A DNA stretch of 64,000 nt from Cornus controversa (GCA_026545225.1 CM048853.1:42858755-42922754); one strand, 5' to 3'; positions 12,400-24,075 are shown, numbered from the stretch's first letter. Made by a program: numbers and translations. The notes: generated from the letters alone by a model not told the origin.

Positions 12400-13439
12400 C
12401 AGGGGCGGCTCAACATAATTTGAGGCCTTAGGCGAAAATTATTAAAGTGGCCTTTTAATATTTAATATATTAATATCAAATAATAATTAATAATACTTAT
12501 TTAAAAATTATTTTTCTTGCTTTTTGAGATACAGCATTACTAATTACATTCTTTGTATTCAAGTTTTTCGAAAATTATAAAAGTGGCATTTTAATATTTA
12601 ATATATTATTCTTTTGTAGAATTTTCGTCTAAATTTTTTGTTGTTTGATTATTAGGCTTAACAAAATTATTATGAGCTCCTTTTTGAGATTGAATTAGTT
12701 TTTTTTTTTCATTTTAAGTTTTTCATATCCTAATTCATACTTTCTAGTAGATATATTATGATATTCAATAATATAAATAACAATGATTACAAACAAAAGA
12801 TACAATTTTATGATAACAAAAAATAATAAGACTACAAAATAATTTAAATTAAAGAACGATAGAACTTGGCCTTAGAAAAATCCGATCTAATGTTCCAAAA
12901 ATTCTTCAATTATTTTGTAACTAGTAGCTTGAAAGCATCTAATAAATTTATGGTTGTAACGAGTGGAGAGAAAAAATACGTTGCAATGAAAGATGGACAG
13001 AGGAGAGAGATGGAGATTGGAGAGTATGTGAGAGAATAAAAAAGATAAAGGTTGCAATAATAGAAGAGAAAAAAAGTCAAAAACGTGTTAAGTAAAGTAA
13101 AAAATAAGATAAAATTAATAGGATATGGAAAGTTTTACAATTTTTAATTTTCTAAAATTATCGGTTAGTGTCATGAGTATTACAACATTAAGAGCTAGTA
13201 TATATTAAATATAACATGTCGACGGGTGTAATGAGGAGGGAGAGAAGTTTTTTTAGGAAATTGCCAAATTGGTTGGGGTCTAATAAAAAAAAAGGAAAAA
13301 AATTTAATATTCTAATAATAGTAGATTAAATTTTTTTTAGAAAGTTTTATAATATAAGGAAAATATATATTTTGGGGGCCTTCTATTGATTGGGGCCTTA
13401 GGTGACTGCCTAAGTCGCCTAGGGGTCCACCCGGCCCTA
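12400..13439. mobile_element. Non-autonomous hAT-type DNA transposon
   Basis: The ends are caggggcggctc at the left and, reverse-complemented, tagggccgggtgg at the right: imperfect inverted repeats of the cagggg(c)cgg hAT type. A second conserved inner word, aggccttaggcg / cctaaggcccc, is also inverted. The element is bordered by 8-bp target-site duplications, ctttctcc (12392-12399) and ctttctct (13440-13447), with 7 of 8 matching. The 1040-bp interior is very AT-rich and encodes no transposase. Confidence 0.85.
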
Positions 13440-13447
13440 CTTTCTCT

Positions 13448-15000
13448 GAAAAATATGGTTGTCCATTGTTTTTGTGGTGTCCATGATTTTTTGATCTTTT
13501 TCTTGATCATGGTTATTCATGTAGCTCTGTTTACTCGAATATCATGATCATTAATGTATTCAGGTTTTCTTTTTATTATATGTCACACTCCAAAAAGAAA
13601 ACCAAAACGTGTTCCTACATAACCTGCTTTTACAAACTCTCGAGATCTTAAGGGCCGGTCGACTGATGGATGATCCAGCCAGCTAAAACTTCATTGAACC
13701 TACTACTTCCTGTTTTTAAGTCTCAAACATGCACCATAAGTCACCCATAAACCAATGGAACCTCCCAAATCACCATTTCCTCATCTTAAACATTTCCACA
13801 ATTTCCATATAACATAAATAGAATTCAAAATCATCATTTCCACAATCCTAACATTCATTTATTCTTTTCACAACCTTAATATAGTCATTCAACTACTTGA
13901 ACTCAAAACCTATAATTAACTCATTCATCATCCCACCAACACAATGCATAATGTATGGGAAATGTTTCTTACATGCCCTATTCTCACATACATATACATA
14001 ATTAAAAGATTACTCATACATGCCTCAAAATAAAATCTCCATACATTCATCCATTATCCGAACCATACATGTGTAATTATAAAGCATATTCATCAATATG
14101 TTCCTAAAATGTTAAAATGTCACATACATAGCTCAAAAGATGCATTTAATTCACATTCCAAACATGCATTTCAAAAATAGTTACTAAAGTATCCCCAAAA
14201 GCCTATCTATGCTCCACACCAACTCATTGTTGGAGAGACTCCGCAACCTCCTTACCATGCCCTAAAGAGAGTTTATTTGCATGAGATGAGCTCCTACATG
14301 CTCAGAAAAAACAACTAAAGCATAATTCCTAAAGTTTTGTAAATACCACATACCATGCAATCATATCACACACATACATCGCGTAACCATGTTAGGCACA
14401 AAAATCATACTTTAACATATATATCATGCATCATATGTTTTGTATGCATGATGCCATGTCCCTCCTATGTGCTTCACACACAATTAAGAATTCAGACTCC
14501 AATAAAAACCCATCCGATATCCTATTTCTCTTCCCTTAAACACTCGAACTCCATAGTCGGTCCATTCGATTTTATACTCGAACTCCTTAGTCGATCCATT
14601 CAGTGTTTCTAAATCTTCTCACATACACGTACCCTCATAACCATGTATGTGCGATGGATGAACCATTCATATTTCATGCTCATATTCACATGCCTTCATG
14701 TCAAAGCATTTATTTAACAATAAAAATATGTTTGACAACCAATTATGCTCATTAAGACAATTAAACAAACACATAGATGTCATTCTCACATATACATAAA
14801 ACATGTAGAATTCTCCACATTTGCACCCAACATGCTATATAGCCACATATAACATATCTAAAAACATAACCACATTTAATCATGATAAGAGTTTATTCTA
14901 TTTCATAATGTAGCATGTTTTAACTTTAAAAATACATAAGTGTACATATATAACCAATTGGATGTCATAGGCACCTAATATATTCACATAAACCCCGGAT
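13448..15000. other. Non-coding, CA/AT-rich repeat-like sequence
   Basis: No gene is recognised. At 13581 a tgtcacactcc word resembles the start of plant Ty3/Gypsy LTRs, and the block is rich in catg/cata words. A right-hand LTR end and target-site duplication were not found, so the identity stays open. Confidence 0.4.
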
Positions 15001-15018
15001 TTCATGGTTTATGCATCC

Positions 15019-15480
15019 CTACCTTGGTAACTTTTGAATGTACATATTTTTATACATTTTATTATTTGGATCTACTATCTTGGAAAAATATTTCTCAAAT
15101 TCACAAGTATATTCTTTAAACTTGCTTATGTTGCAAATTGATAGATTGATTAAATTTTTCTTGGGTTTTTCTACTTCTTGTTCTCCTAAGTTATGAACAT
15201 CACCGCAGAATTGTTTATATAACAAAGTTCCTATATCTAATGGATTTCTAGACAATCGAACACTTTCTTGCCAAAGAGGATAACTAGACTTGATGTGAAA
15301 GGTGTCCACCATTATTTAGCTATTCCTGTTAGAGTGGCTGCACACCATCCCATAGCCTTCTCGTTTGTCCATCCTCTTCTTACAATTCCTATTACTAGGA
15401 TGCATGCATCTATCAATCTAGATATGACTTCTGTTTTATTTTCAGACAATCTATATTCAGGTATTCACCTGTTGCGTTTA
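15019..15480 (-). pseudogene. Endogenous pararetrovirus-like capsid-region remnant
   Basis: On the minus strand a 97-codon open stretch (15312-15019) plus its upstream continuation, in the same frame past one stop, has the feel of the capsid region of Caulimoviridae polyproteins: a Trp-rich segment around 15310 and an EYTCEFEKYF-like segment. It lies downstream, in the minus-strand sense, of the movement-protein-like remnant, the order seen in petuvirus-like and florendovirus-like genomes. It is interrupted by stops and lacks any reverse transcriptase, so it is non-functional. A Ty3/Gypsy gag remnant is the main alternative. Confidence 0.45.
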
Positions 15481-15524
15481 TAGTCCTAGAACTCGTTTTT
15501 TTTGGAGTATAAGTGATAGTGTTT

Positions 15525-16515
15525 CTATTTTTTGGTCCACCAGTTGGTAATTTTCCTGCTGGAAGATTCCTGTGTTTCTGTCATTGTATTTGTAGGATTC
15601 AAATATGTGTTGTTTATAACTACTGGTTCAGCTGGACGACTTTCTCTAGATTGGTCAGGATTTACTGACTCTTGATTTTCTTGAGTTCCTCCATTGGTTA
15701 TTCCTTCATTAGAGGTGAAGGTTACTCGGACATTTTCTTGATTCCATGGATCAAATATTCTAATCTTTCTACATCTCATGTAATTTCAAATCTTCTTCTA
15801 GTTTTTCTAGAGTTTCTTCATTTTTGGCAGTTTTGAGGTTTTCTGTTAAGAACTCATTTCCTGTTGGCATTCCTGAACTAGTCGAAAGACTAAGGTCTTT
15901 TCATTTTTTGAATTTCAAGATTATATCACCATCTAGTGTTTCATAATTAGTTGATAATTCTGAAGATTATCAATTATATCATCTCTCAAGATGTAGAGTA
16001 GAGATCCTCCTAGATTTTCTCTTCCTAAGAGTTTTATGGCTACTTGTACTGCGCCTGTACGGACATAGTTGTATCATTGGTTTTGATTCCTAGTAAGTAA
16101 CATAATGTCTGTTTCCTCACTAGTGACTAAATGTGTCATTTCAACTTTTTTGAATCTATAGGTTGGTCTTAGGTCGAATCTTCCAATCTTATAGAGTTGT
16201 TTGAACTCAAATTTTGGAATTTGATATTCTCTTATCTCATTAGAGATACTTTTCAACTCTAATTCCTCCATGTTTTTTTATATGCATTCTTTTAGATACA
16301 GATCTTCGACCTTGGCTAAAAGCTCTCAACATTTTTATTGGCTTGACTGATGTAGGGGAATTTGGTTGTCTAAAACCATTTGTACTATTTTGCCAATATT
16401 CTTGTATTTGCTTTTGCTTTTGCCTATTTCTAAAGGGGTTTCCTCTATTTTTTTTCCTTTTTGTAAAGAGTAAGAAGTTTTTTTTTTCTAACATACTTTT
16501 ATTAAGATTATCCAT
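15525..16515 (-). pseudogene. Endogenous pararetrovirus-like movement-protein-region remnant
   Basis: Minus-strand fragments at 16515-16240, 16271-16074 and 15779-15525, in different frames, appear to be pieces of one decayed coding region. The stretch just beyond 16074 contains a YVRTGAVQVAIKLLGR segment that resembles the core of 30K-superfamily movement proteins of Caulimoviridae. The upstream part (16515-16300) is Lys/Arg/Gln-rich, like the linker before that domain. Stops and frameshifts separate the pieces, so it is a fossil. The family assignment rests on motif resemblance only. Confidence 0.5.
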
Positions 16516-17000
16516 TTGTTGGTTAATCTTATTTAGGGAATCACTGATTTCAATTGTGGCTACAATTAACCAATTATTTTGATTTATTGCTTGTTGAGAA
16601 CTTTCAAGAGTTTTTTCTAGCGGTAATCCTGAGAAAATAGTCTTTGATTCACTTGTTTTTTAAAATTATTTATAATCTTTCGTCAATTCTTTGAATTAAT
16701 GATTTGATTTCACTTTGAATTTGAAAAATAACGTTGGCTAATTTTTGAGTTTTTCTTTTCTAAGTTTGTAATCCTAAGTTATCTATTTCTTGACTTATAA
16801 AGTCAATTTTCTTGTTTAGATTGATAGAATCTAGTTTCTAGATAACTCTTGAACTTCTTACGAAGAGTTTTTCTCATCTCTTACAAACTTGGTTGAAAAT
16901 TTGGATTTGATTCTCAAGTTTTGAACCTTGACTATTACTATCAATGAAGTTCATGCAACTATTTTGTAATTGGTTTATTCCAATTTTTCATAAAAATGAC
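16516..17000 (-). pseudogene. Upstream part of the pararetrovirus-like remnant
   Basis: The minus-strand reading continues in broken frames rich in Asn, Lys, Gln and Glu, consistent with a low-complexity or coiled-coil N-terminal region of the same fossil. No domain is recognised. Confidence 0.3.
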
Positions 17001-17519
17001 TATGATACCATATAAGTAAAAATGCTCACAAAGTGTGGCTTTTTTAAAAAAATAAAAAAAAACTATTGCGGTGTAACTATAATAACTTTACTAGAAAGTT
17101 TTATCACAAATATTTTAGTCGTTTCAAAATTTATCCCATGTCAATGCAGTACTTTAAAAAGTTTTACTAACTAATATTATAAGTTTAAAAAGTACACCTA
17201 TATGTCATTTTTTTTTATATAAAAAGTAGGTGTAGGAGTCCAAAACCTCCATATATTTTTGATGTGTGTGGTCCACCTTGCGACTAAGAAGAAGCTGGAC
17301 GACCAATTTTAATTGGAAGAAGAGGGATGCTGCTATCGCGAGTGTAACTACTTTTTCCATATTCAATTAATTTTCTCGTCAAATATTATTTGGGCTTCTC
17401 ATTCTGTGTAATTACCACCATGTCCTATTATCATATTTGAAACGTCACCTTTTCCTTCACCCCCTTCGCTCTCAAAACTCTGTTATTTGAAGTATAGATC
17501 TGGTTTTTGAGATCTAAAA

Positions 17520-17540
17520 AATATATATATATATATATAT
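17520..17540. repeat. (AT)n microsatellite
   Basis: Uninterrupted AT run. Confidence 0.95.
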
Positions 17541-18091
17541 AAATCAGATTAAAAAAAAAAAGTATAGATATGATTTTCGATTCTCTCTGAGCTTGAAGAC
17601 GGTGTTTATAGGTTTTCAATTTTCATCTGCACAGCTTGGCGGATCACCAAAGGTGAGAAATCATCCCCCGCCGCCGCACCTCTCTCCCCCACCATTCTCT
17701 GCCGGAAAACCACCGAAACTCAACGGAATACCACCATACCTCAGAAGAAAACTACCACCTCTCCGACCCAGATTCAGACCTCCTCTTCAGTCCCCACAAC
17801 TCCACCCCATTCGGCTTCACCGTCTACCACCGGTCCTCCGTCCTTTTAGAGAGAGGAGGGATACAAATCTACCGGAGAGCGAGGGAGGAGAGAGAAAGAT
17901 TGAGGTTTTTGGGCTTCATCGTCCTCATTCTTGTTATTTTTCCTCAAAAATGTCTACGTCTGCAATACAGTGTAAATACACCGGTTGGAATTCATCAGTA
18001 TTAAACGCACTGTAAAAGACTCACTTGGACACGACTCAAATTTACCCATCTTCTTCTCAATAAGAAAGCAGGTGAGAACTTTTCGAATGAG

Positions 18092-18094
<3 letters not shown>

Positions 18095-18137
<43 letters not shown>
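18095..18137. repeat. (AT)n microsatellite upstream of NLR1
   Basis: About 43 bases of pure AT, roughly 400 bases upstream of the NLR1 start codon. Confidence 0.95.
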
Positions 18138-18139
<2 letters not shown>

Positions 18140-18283
18140 TGTGTTACGGCCCAAAAATTTAGTCATATGTTATTTTGAACAAAAACATTTCGATGGAATT
18201 AGTTTTTTAACCACTTTTTGCTGATTGGTTTTTGCTTTTTTTTTTCTTTTTTCTTTCTGGTCTTATTATAGCAAATTAATTTG

Positions 18284-18284
<1 letters not shown>

Positions 18285-18325
<41 letters not shown>
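18285..18325. repeat. (AT)n microsatellite in the proximal NLR1 promoter
   Basis: About 41 bases of pure AT, roughly 210 bases upstream of the NLR1 start codon. Confidence 0.95.
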
Positions 18326-18328
<3 letters not shown>

Positions 18329-18531
18329 TTGTTGGTATTTCTTTCGCTAGATAAATTAATATTCTGTTCTCTTGCTCTATTGCGCCACAACACATCAGCT
18401 GCCATACTAGACTTTTGTGCAATTTACTGATCTCAGGCTCAGCTACGGCTCTTTCTCAGAGGCCTTCACAGCTATTCTCCATTTCTCCCTATCTAGATTT
18501 CTCTCTCTCTCTCTCTAAGGAAGAAAAGAAG

Positions 18532-21500
18532 ATGGCTGAAGCTTTGGTGGGTGGAGCATTTCTCTCGGCTTCCCTTCAAGTGCTGTTTGATCGGGTGGCT
18601 ACTCCCGAGTTCATAAACTTGTTTTGCAAACAAAAGTTCGATGATGGACTCGTAGAAAAGCTGACGATAACGTTGCGGGCCCTTCAAACATTGCTGGATG
18701 ATGCGGAGGACAAGCAGATTAACGACAAACATGTGAAAGAGTGGCTTGACAAGCTCCAACATGTTGTCTACCAAGCTGACGACTTGCTGGACGAGATCGC
18801 TACCAAGGCCTTGAGGAACAAGTTGGAAGCTGATGATGATCAGTCCCAAACCCAAAGCAACAGAACTAAGGTGGGTTGGAGTCGATTTTTCCATAATCAA
18901 TCTCTATTACGAATTAATTGTCTCGTCTCGACTCCTGCTTATCTTTCTGATAAAGCAATGGAGTCCAAGATGAAAGAGGTCATCAGTAAGTTGGAGTCAT
19001 TTGTTGAGCAAAAAAAATCTCTTAATTTGATAGAGAATGTTGAAAGGAAACATTCACAAAGACAACCAACAACTTCTTTGATTGTTGAAGATGTCTATGG
19101 TAGGGATGACGACAAAGAGAAACTAATTGAGTTGTTGTTGTCAGACAATGCAACTAGGAATCAGATTCATGTGATTCCCATTGTAGGAATGGGTGGGATG
19201 GGCAAGACAACCCTTGCTCAACTCGTATACAATGATGCTAAAGTGGATCAAAATTTTGATATGAAAGCATGGGTTTGTGTTTTCGATGAATTTGATGTTT
19301 TAGTGGTAACAAAGAGAATTATTGAGGCTGTTACACCATCCGTCAATGACAACAAGGACCTTAATCAACTTCAGATCAAGTTGAAAGAGAGCCTAGATGG
19401 GAAGAAATTTCTACTTGTTCTGGACGATGTTTGGAACGAAAATCCCTTGGACTGGGAAAACTTAAAAAAACCTTTCGAAGCCGGAGCAAAAGAAAGTAGG
19501 ATTATTGTAACCACGCGTAGTAACAATGTTGCGCGTGTCATGGGCACTATTTCTAGTCATCACTTGGAGCAATTGCGATTTGAAGATTGTTGGTCATTAT
19601 TTGCAAAGCTCGCATTTGTGAATACAGATTATGTGGCTCATCCAAAACTTGAGAGGATTGGCAGAGAAATTGTGAAAAAGTGTGGAGGCCTGCCTTTAGC
19701 AATAAGATTACTCGGAGGTATCTTGCAGTCTACATTGGATATTGATGAATGGGAGTATATATTAAAAAGCGAGATATGGAATTTAAAGGTGAGCAACATT
19801 CTTCCAGCTTTAAGATTGAGCTATCATTATCTTCCTTCGCATTTAAAACGATGCTTCACATATTGCTCCACATTTCCAAAAGAGTACAAATTTGAAAAGA
19901 AAAAGTTAGTGCAGTTATGGATAGCTGTAGATCTTGTACAACAACCCAAAAATAATATGTTATTGGAAGATGAAGGTAATTACTACTTTCGCGAACTATT
20001 GTCAAGGTCTTTCTTTCAGAGATTGAGTCATGACACTGATTCTGATTTTGTAATGCATGACCTAATCCATGATTTAGCTCAACAAATATCTGGAGATTTT
20101 TGTTTTAGATTGGAAGATGGCAAGCCCCTTAATCATATCTGTGAAAAAGTTCGCCATTTCTCGTATGTTCAGGGTGAATATGATGCATATGAGAAATTCA
20201 AGGTTGTTAATGAATTTAAGTGTTTACGGACGTTCATACCATTTTCAAGAGACGGAGGAAACTCTTTCTTAGGCAATAAGGTACTAAATGATATGCTGCC
20301 TAGCCTAAAATGGTTAAGGGTGCTATCTTTGTCTGAATATCAGATTTCTGAATTGCCTAAGTCAATTGGAAATTTGATACATTTACGCTATTTGGATCTC
20401 TCTGGGACAAAAATCAAACTGTTACCTGATTCAGTAACGACCTTATGCAATTTGCAGACATTAGATTTGTCATATTGTCGATATCTCATTGAATTACCTC
20501 AGAATATTAGGAAACTAATAAACTTGCGCTATCTTGATATCAGAGAAACTAGATTGATTGAAATGCCAACGCAAATGAGTAGACTGAAAGATCTTCAACA
20601 TTTAACATATTTTGTAGTTGGCAAGTATGGTGGGTCAAGGATTAGTGAATTGAAGGAACTCTGTCAACTTCGGGGGCAACTCTGCATTTCAGAGCTTCAA
20701 AATGTAACCAATGGTCTCGATGCATCAGAGGCCAATATGAAAGGAAAGAAGCACCTTGAAGGTTTAGAGCTGAAATGGGGTAGTGAAACTGACGATTTAC
20801 AAAAGGAAAGCGATGTACTTGACAAGCTACAACCTCATGCAGGAGTGAAGCATCTCGGCATCATTAACTATTGGGGTACAAGATTTCCAGATTGGTTAGA
20901 GAGAGCTCATTCGTTTCGTAACATGGTGTCCTTGGATCTTATAGACTGTGCAAATTGCTATTCTTTGCCGTCGATTGGGCAGCTACCCTCTTTAAAATAT
21001 CTAAGAATTGAAGGGATGAAAGCAATAACAAAGGTGGGTCAGGAGTTCTCTGGCGATGCTTCTTCTTCTATCAAACCATTTCAATCTCTGGAAACACTAA
21101 GTTTCTATAGAATGTCAGAGTGGGAGGAATGGCATGCATCAGGGGTTGGAGAATTCTCTCGCCTTTTAGAGTTTTCTGTGGTCGATTGTCCTAAGTTGAC
21201 CAGTGAATTATCCATCCGTTTCCCATCTCTAAGGAAGCTTGAAATTTCTGAATGTCAACGGCTCGTATCCAATCAAGTTAGGTTGTTGCTGCAATGCCTT
21301 CCTTCTATTCAGGAGTTGAAGATTTCAGCGATGACAAACTTGATGGAATTGCCGCAGCAGCTGCAACACCTGTCTTCTCTTCAGAAATTGGAGATTTCAG
21401 GGATACCAAACTTGAAGGAATTGCCACAGGAGTTGTTCAGATTAGTAAATCTTGAAAGGTTGAAGATAGAGGGATGCTCGAAACTTGTGTCATTTCCGGA

Positions 21501-22485
21501 TGTGGGGTTGCCACCAATGCTCAAGACTCTGGAGATCGAGAGATGTGACACTCTACAGTTCCTAGCAGCAGTGCCATCAGAGGAAATCATGAATATGATG
21601 CACGTCAACAATTGCCTTGAAGAGTTACTTATCTCTGATTGTTCATCTCTTCTTCAGGTGTCTTTTCCCATTGCTACATTGAAAACGCTTGCCATCTCCA
21701 ACTGTGGAAGATTAGAGTTGCCCCTCCTGTCAGTGGAGGAGACAGAGGAGCATAATTACCACACATCCATTGAAGATCTGAGCTTAATTGAAAGCTGTGA
21801 TCTTCTCAAGTCGCTGTCATTAGGCATCTTTCCAAAGCTTCGTTCTCTGTACATCTTGTGGTGTAAAAGTTTGGAAACGCTTTTGATCTCAAACGAGCTT
21901 CAGAATCTGACGTATGTGTACATCGGTGACTGTGAGAATCTAAAGTCGCTGCCGCAACAAATGCACACCCGCCTCCCTTCTCTTCAAGCATTGGATATAG
22001 AAAAATGTCCAATGAAATCATTTCCCGAGGGAGGTTTGCCATCCAACCTACGTAAACTTGGCATCCATAATTGCAAGAATCTGATGAAGGGCCGGATGGG
22101 GTGGGATTTGCAAACACTGCCATCTCTTGGAACATTCAGCATCAGCGGTGAATATAAAGAAGAATTGTTGGAGTTATTTCCGGAGGAGTGGCTATTGCCC
22201 ACGACTCTTACCTCTCTTATCATCGTTAACCTTCAAAATCTGAAAACACTGAACCACAAGGGCCTTCAACACCTCACCTCTCTTAAAACTCTGTCCATCA
22301 GTTACTGTCCTAAGCTCCAGTCCTTGCCAAGAAAGGGGCTGCCCAACTCCCTCTCTTACCTGCAAATACGCAAATGTCCATTGCTGAAACCACTTTGCCA
22401 GAGGGAGAACAGGGAAGATTGGCCCAACATTTCTCCAATCTGTCACATAAAGCTCGATGATGAAGACATCATAAACATAGAGTGA
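18532..22485 (+). CDS. NLR1: CC-NBS-LRR disease resistance protein, RPP13-like-1 (R13L1) type
   Basis: A single-exon gene of 1317 residues encoding a cytoplasmic immune receptor. The start at 18532 (MAEALVGGAFLSASLQ) aligns with the starts of NLR2 and NLR3. An in-frame ATG 117 bases upstream lies in the CT-rich leader and is unlikely to be used. Order of parts: coiled-coil N-terminus with the QADDLLDE motif; P-loop GMGGMGKTT at about residue 219; kinase-2 LLVLDDVW at about 294, with both aspartates present; RNBS-B IIVTTR; GLPLA at about 386; RNBS-D with CFTYCSTFPK; MHD at 508-510; then a long irregular LRR from about 545 to 1290. In RNBS-A the usual Ser of VCVSD is Phe. All nucleotide-binding motifs look intact, so it is likely functional. 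Its ligand or effector is unknown. NLR2 is a close paralog. Confidence 0.95.
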   Translation: MAEALVGGAFLSASLQVLFDRVATPEFINLFCKQKFDDGLVEKLTITLRALQTLLDDAEDKQINDKHVKEWLDKLQHVVYQADDLLDEIATKALRNKLEADDDQSQTQSNRTKVGWSRFFHNQSLLRINCLVSTPAYLSDKAMESKMKEVISKLESFVEQKKSLNLIENVERKHSQRQPTTSLIVEDVYGRDDDKEKLIELLLSDNATRNQIHVIPIVGMGGMGKTTLAQLVYNDAKVDQNFDMKAWVCVFDEFDVLVVTKRIIEAVTPSVNDNKDLNQLQIKLKESLDGKKFLLVLDDVWNENPLDWENLKKPFEAGAKESRIIVTTRSNNVARVMGTISSHHLEQLRFEDCWSLFAKLAFVNTDYVAHPKLERIGREIVKKCGGLPLAIRLLGGILQSTLDIDEWEYILKSEIWNLKVSNILPALRLSYHYLPSHLKRCFTYCSTFPKEYKFEKKKLVQLWIAVDLVQQPKNNMLLEDEGNYYFRELLSRSFFQRLSHDTDSDFVMHDLIHDLAQQISGDFCFRLEDGKPLNHICEKVRHFSYVQGEYDAYEKFKVVNEFKCLRTFIPFSRDGGNSFLGNKVLNDMLPSLKWLRVLSLSEYQISELPKSIGNLIHLRYLDLSGTKIKLLPDSVTTLCNLQTLDLSYCRYLIELPQNIRKLINLRYLDIRETRLIEMPTQMSRLKDLQHLTYFVVGKYGGSRISELKELCQLRGQLCISELQNVTNGLDASEANMKGKKHLEGLELKWGSETDDLQKESDVLDKLQPHAGVKHLGIINYWGTRFPDWLERAHSFRNMVSLDLIDCANCYSLPSIGQLPSLKYLRIEGMKAITKVGQEFSGDASSSIKPFQSLETLSFYRMSEWEEWHASGVGEFSRLLEFSVVDCPKLTSELSIRFPSLRKLEISECQRLVSNQVRLLLQCLPSIQELKISAMTNLMELPQQLQHLSSLQKLEISGIPNLKELPQELFRLVNLERLKIEGCSKLVSFPDVGLPPMLKTLEIERCDTLQFLAAVPSEEIMNMMHVNNCLEELLISDCSSLLQVSFPIATLKTLAISNCGRLELPLLSVEETEEHNYHTSIEDLSLIESCDLLKSLSLGIFPKLRSLYILWCKSLETLLISNELQNLTYVYIGDCENLKSLPQQMHTRLPSLQALDIEKCPMKSFPEGGLPSNLRKLGIHNCKNLMKGRMGWDLQTLPSLGTFSISGEYKEELLELFPEEWLLPTTLTSLIIVNLQNLKTLNHKGLQHLTSLKTLSISYCPKLQSLPRKGLPNSLSYLQIRKCPLLKPLCQRENREDWPNISPICHIKLDDEDIINIE

Positions 22486-24075
22486 CATTCATTCATGCTC
22501 GCCTATTTCCTTCCACTCAGGTACTTCACTCTAAACTCTGTTGTTAGTTTCTTCTATCTATTAATTAATGTCAATTGTAACACAAGACGACGATTCTAGT
22601 AAGTTTGTCATCAGCAACATGTATAACAATTTGTTTTAATTGGATGGACTAACCCTTTGGTCTTTCTTTCATTCTTATAAACAATGAAGGCAAAGGAAAA
22701 TGAAAAATAAAACAAAAGTTAAAATAAAAAAAATAAAAATCCTAATAGTTCTTTTTTTCCCTTCATATTTGTTTTCTTATAAGCTATAAAAATTGTTTGG
22801 GGAGCTTCCTGAGGCCTTAAAAAGTCCTTCCAAACTTCAAAAGCCCTTTTAGAAAAAAATGTGATGTTTGGTTACACATATGTAAAGACCTTTTCCAAGA
22901 AGCCGGTGGTCAATAAGTCCATTTGAAATTCTTGACTTATGACATTTATGGATATAACTTCCCTAAGTTATTGGAGAGACTTTACTGGTCTATGTTAACT
23001 CATATTCTTAGTAAGGATATTTGATCACAAACATAGCAATTCCAGAATATAAAGAATCACTGTAAGTCTAACATTTTTGAGACCTACTTCATTGTCCTTT
23101 TGAATTGATAATTCTAGTTTGGATGATTTATTAATTACTTTTATTTATTTGATTAAAATACCACATGTTTGGAACTCTTGGTATATTCTGTTAGGGCAAT
23201 GGTTGTTAATTTTACTTCACGAGCTACAAATTGTTGGTTTTATTAGCTTTGGGTTTATTCAGTCATCATAACACTCAAATCTTTTATTAGTGGCATATTG
23301 CATACTGGAAGGGAACTAGAGCATGATTCATGTGCCTTTTGAGCTCACATGAACCTAGGCGTGATCTGAAGTTGCCCATTTAATTCTACAGAGGTAGGTG
23401 ATTCTTCTGTCATCTTTTCAAAACACAGGCAGACTATACTAGAATCATTTTTGGTTAATATGCAGGTACGATGTGTCAAAGCCATTGCAAAATGGTCATA
23501 GAGGCATAGTGTTAGGGTGGAGTTTGAGTTCAATTCTCACTGCTAATATGTATGCCCACCCCCTCATCAAAAGAGGGGCACAATTATACTTGTCCCAGTA
23601 CTTTTAGCTATTACTATTTTTTATTTTCCTGACTTGTGACATTTATTAATGCATTTGCATAGGACATATGGATGTGAATCAATGCTGGTGTTGGAATGCA
23701 GAATCATAGAACATGGCCTCCTGAATGGGTTGCGCCAAGGCAATGGAGAGAGAGTATGCTATTTTATCATTGGGCTCACTTCTTGAGTAAGTGTGCCATA
23801 CTATTTTATCATCTCATATCAAAATAACATCAGCAACTGCCAGAACTTCATGCAGAGTTTACAAGTTTATTTTAATTTTTATCATCAAATTGATTTGTAC
23901 ATTTTAACTATAGCCAAGAGGGTGACCGAGAGACTAGTATTGTGTTCAGAACTAGCTTGTTTGTTAAGTTTGGAGATGATCATAGCAGAGAACTAGGATT
24001 GAAAACCATTTTCTTTTTCTTTTTCTTTTTTGGGTTGGGGTGAGCATGGTAAGCTTTTCTTTAAATGTTTGCTTC
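22486..24075 (+). repeat. NLR 3'-flank module, copy at NLR1
   Basis: The sequence after the NLR1 stop matches, in NLR orientation, the minus-strand flank of NLR2 (49128 down to 46100) and of the fragment array (44300 down to 40205). Shared landmarks include a caaatctt..agtggc block, a gcccacc..cctca SINE-like block and a final ctttctttaaatgtttgc. A splice-like ccactcag/gtac junction at about 22520 suggests an intron in the 3' UTR. It contains no protein-coding gene. Confidence 0.75.
23480..23610 (+). repeat. Possible tRNA-derived SINE remnant
   Basis: A gagttcaattctc word resembles an RNA polymerase III B box. It is followed by tatgcccacc..aaaagaggggca, a pattern repeated inverted at 40730-40850 and 46620-46735 in the other flank modules. 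No tail or target-site duplication was defined. Confidence 0.35.

Larger units (their letters stand above)
17001..18531. other. NLR1 upstream region; no gene recognised
   Basis: Holds several AT microsatellites and a Pro/Arg-rich open stretch at 17593-18015 that looks like chance translation of C-rich sequence. A (CT)n tract at about 18497-18517 directly precedes the NLR1 start codon and is probably part of its 5' UTR. Confidence 0.5.

Noticed and set aside
17593..18015. 140-codon Pro/Arg-rich open frame on the plus strand
   Set aside because: Composition follows from C-rich sequence, no domain or splice context is visible, and it lies in the NLR1 upstream region.
18415..18531. Upstream in-frame ATG extending NLR1 by 39 residues
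   Set aside because: The extension translates the CT-rich leader, and the three paralogs all start at the MA(E/A)xLVGGAFLSAS position.
18493..18900. Minus-strand open frame over the 5' end of NLR1, with equivalents over NLR2 and NLR3
   Set aside because: Antisense shadow of the coiled-coil coding sequence. It recurs because the sense sequence is conserved.
23480..23610. Functional tRNA gene suggested by a B-box word
   Set aside because: No cloverleaf can be formed by eye and the block recurs as part of a duplicated flank. A SINE remnant is more likely.
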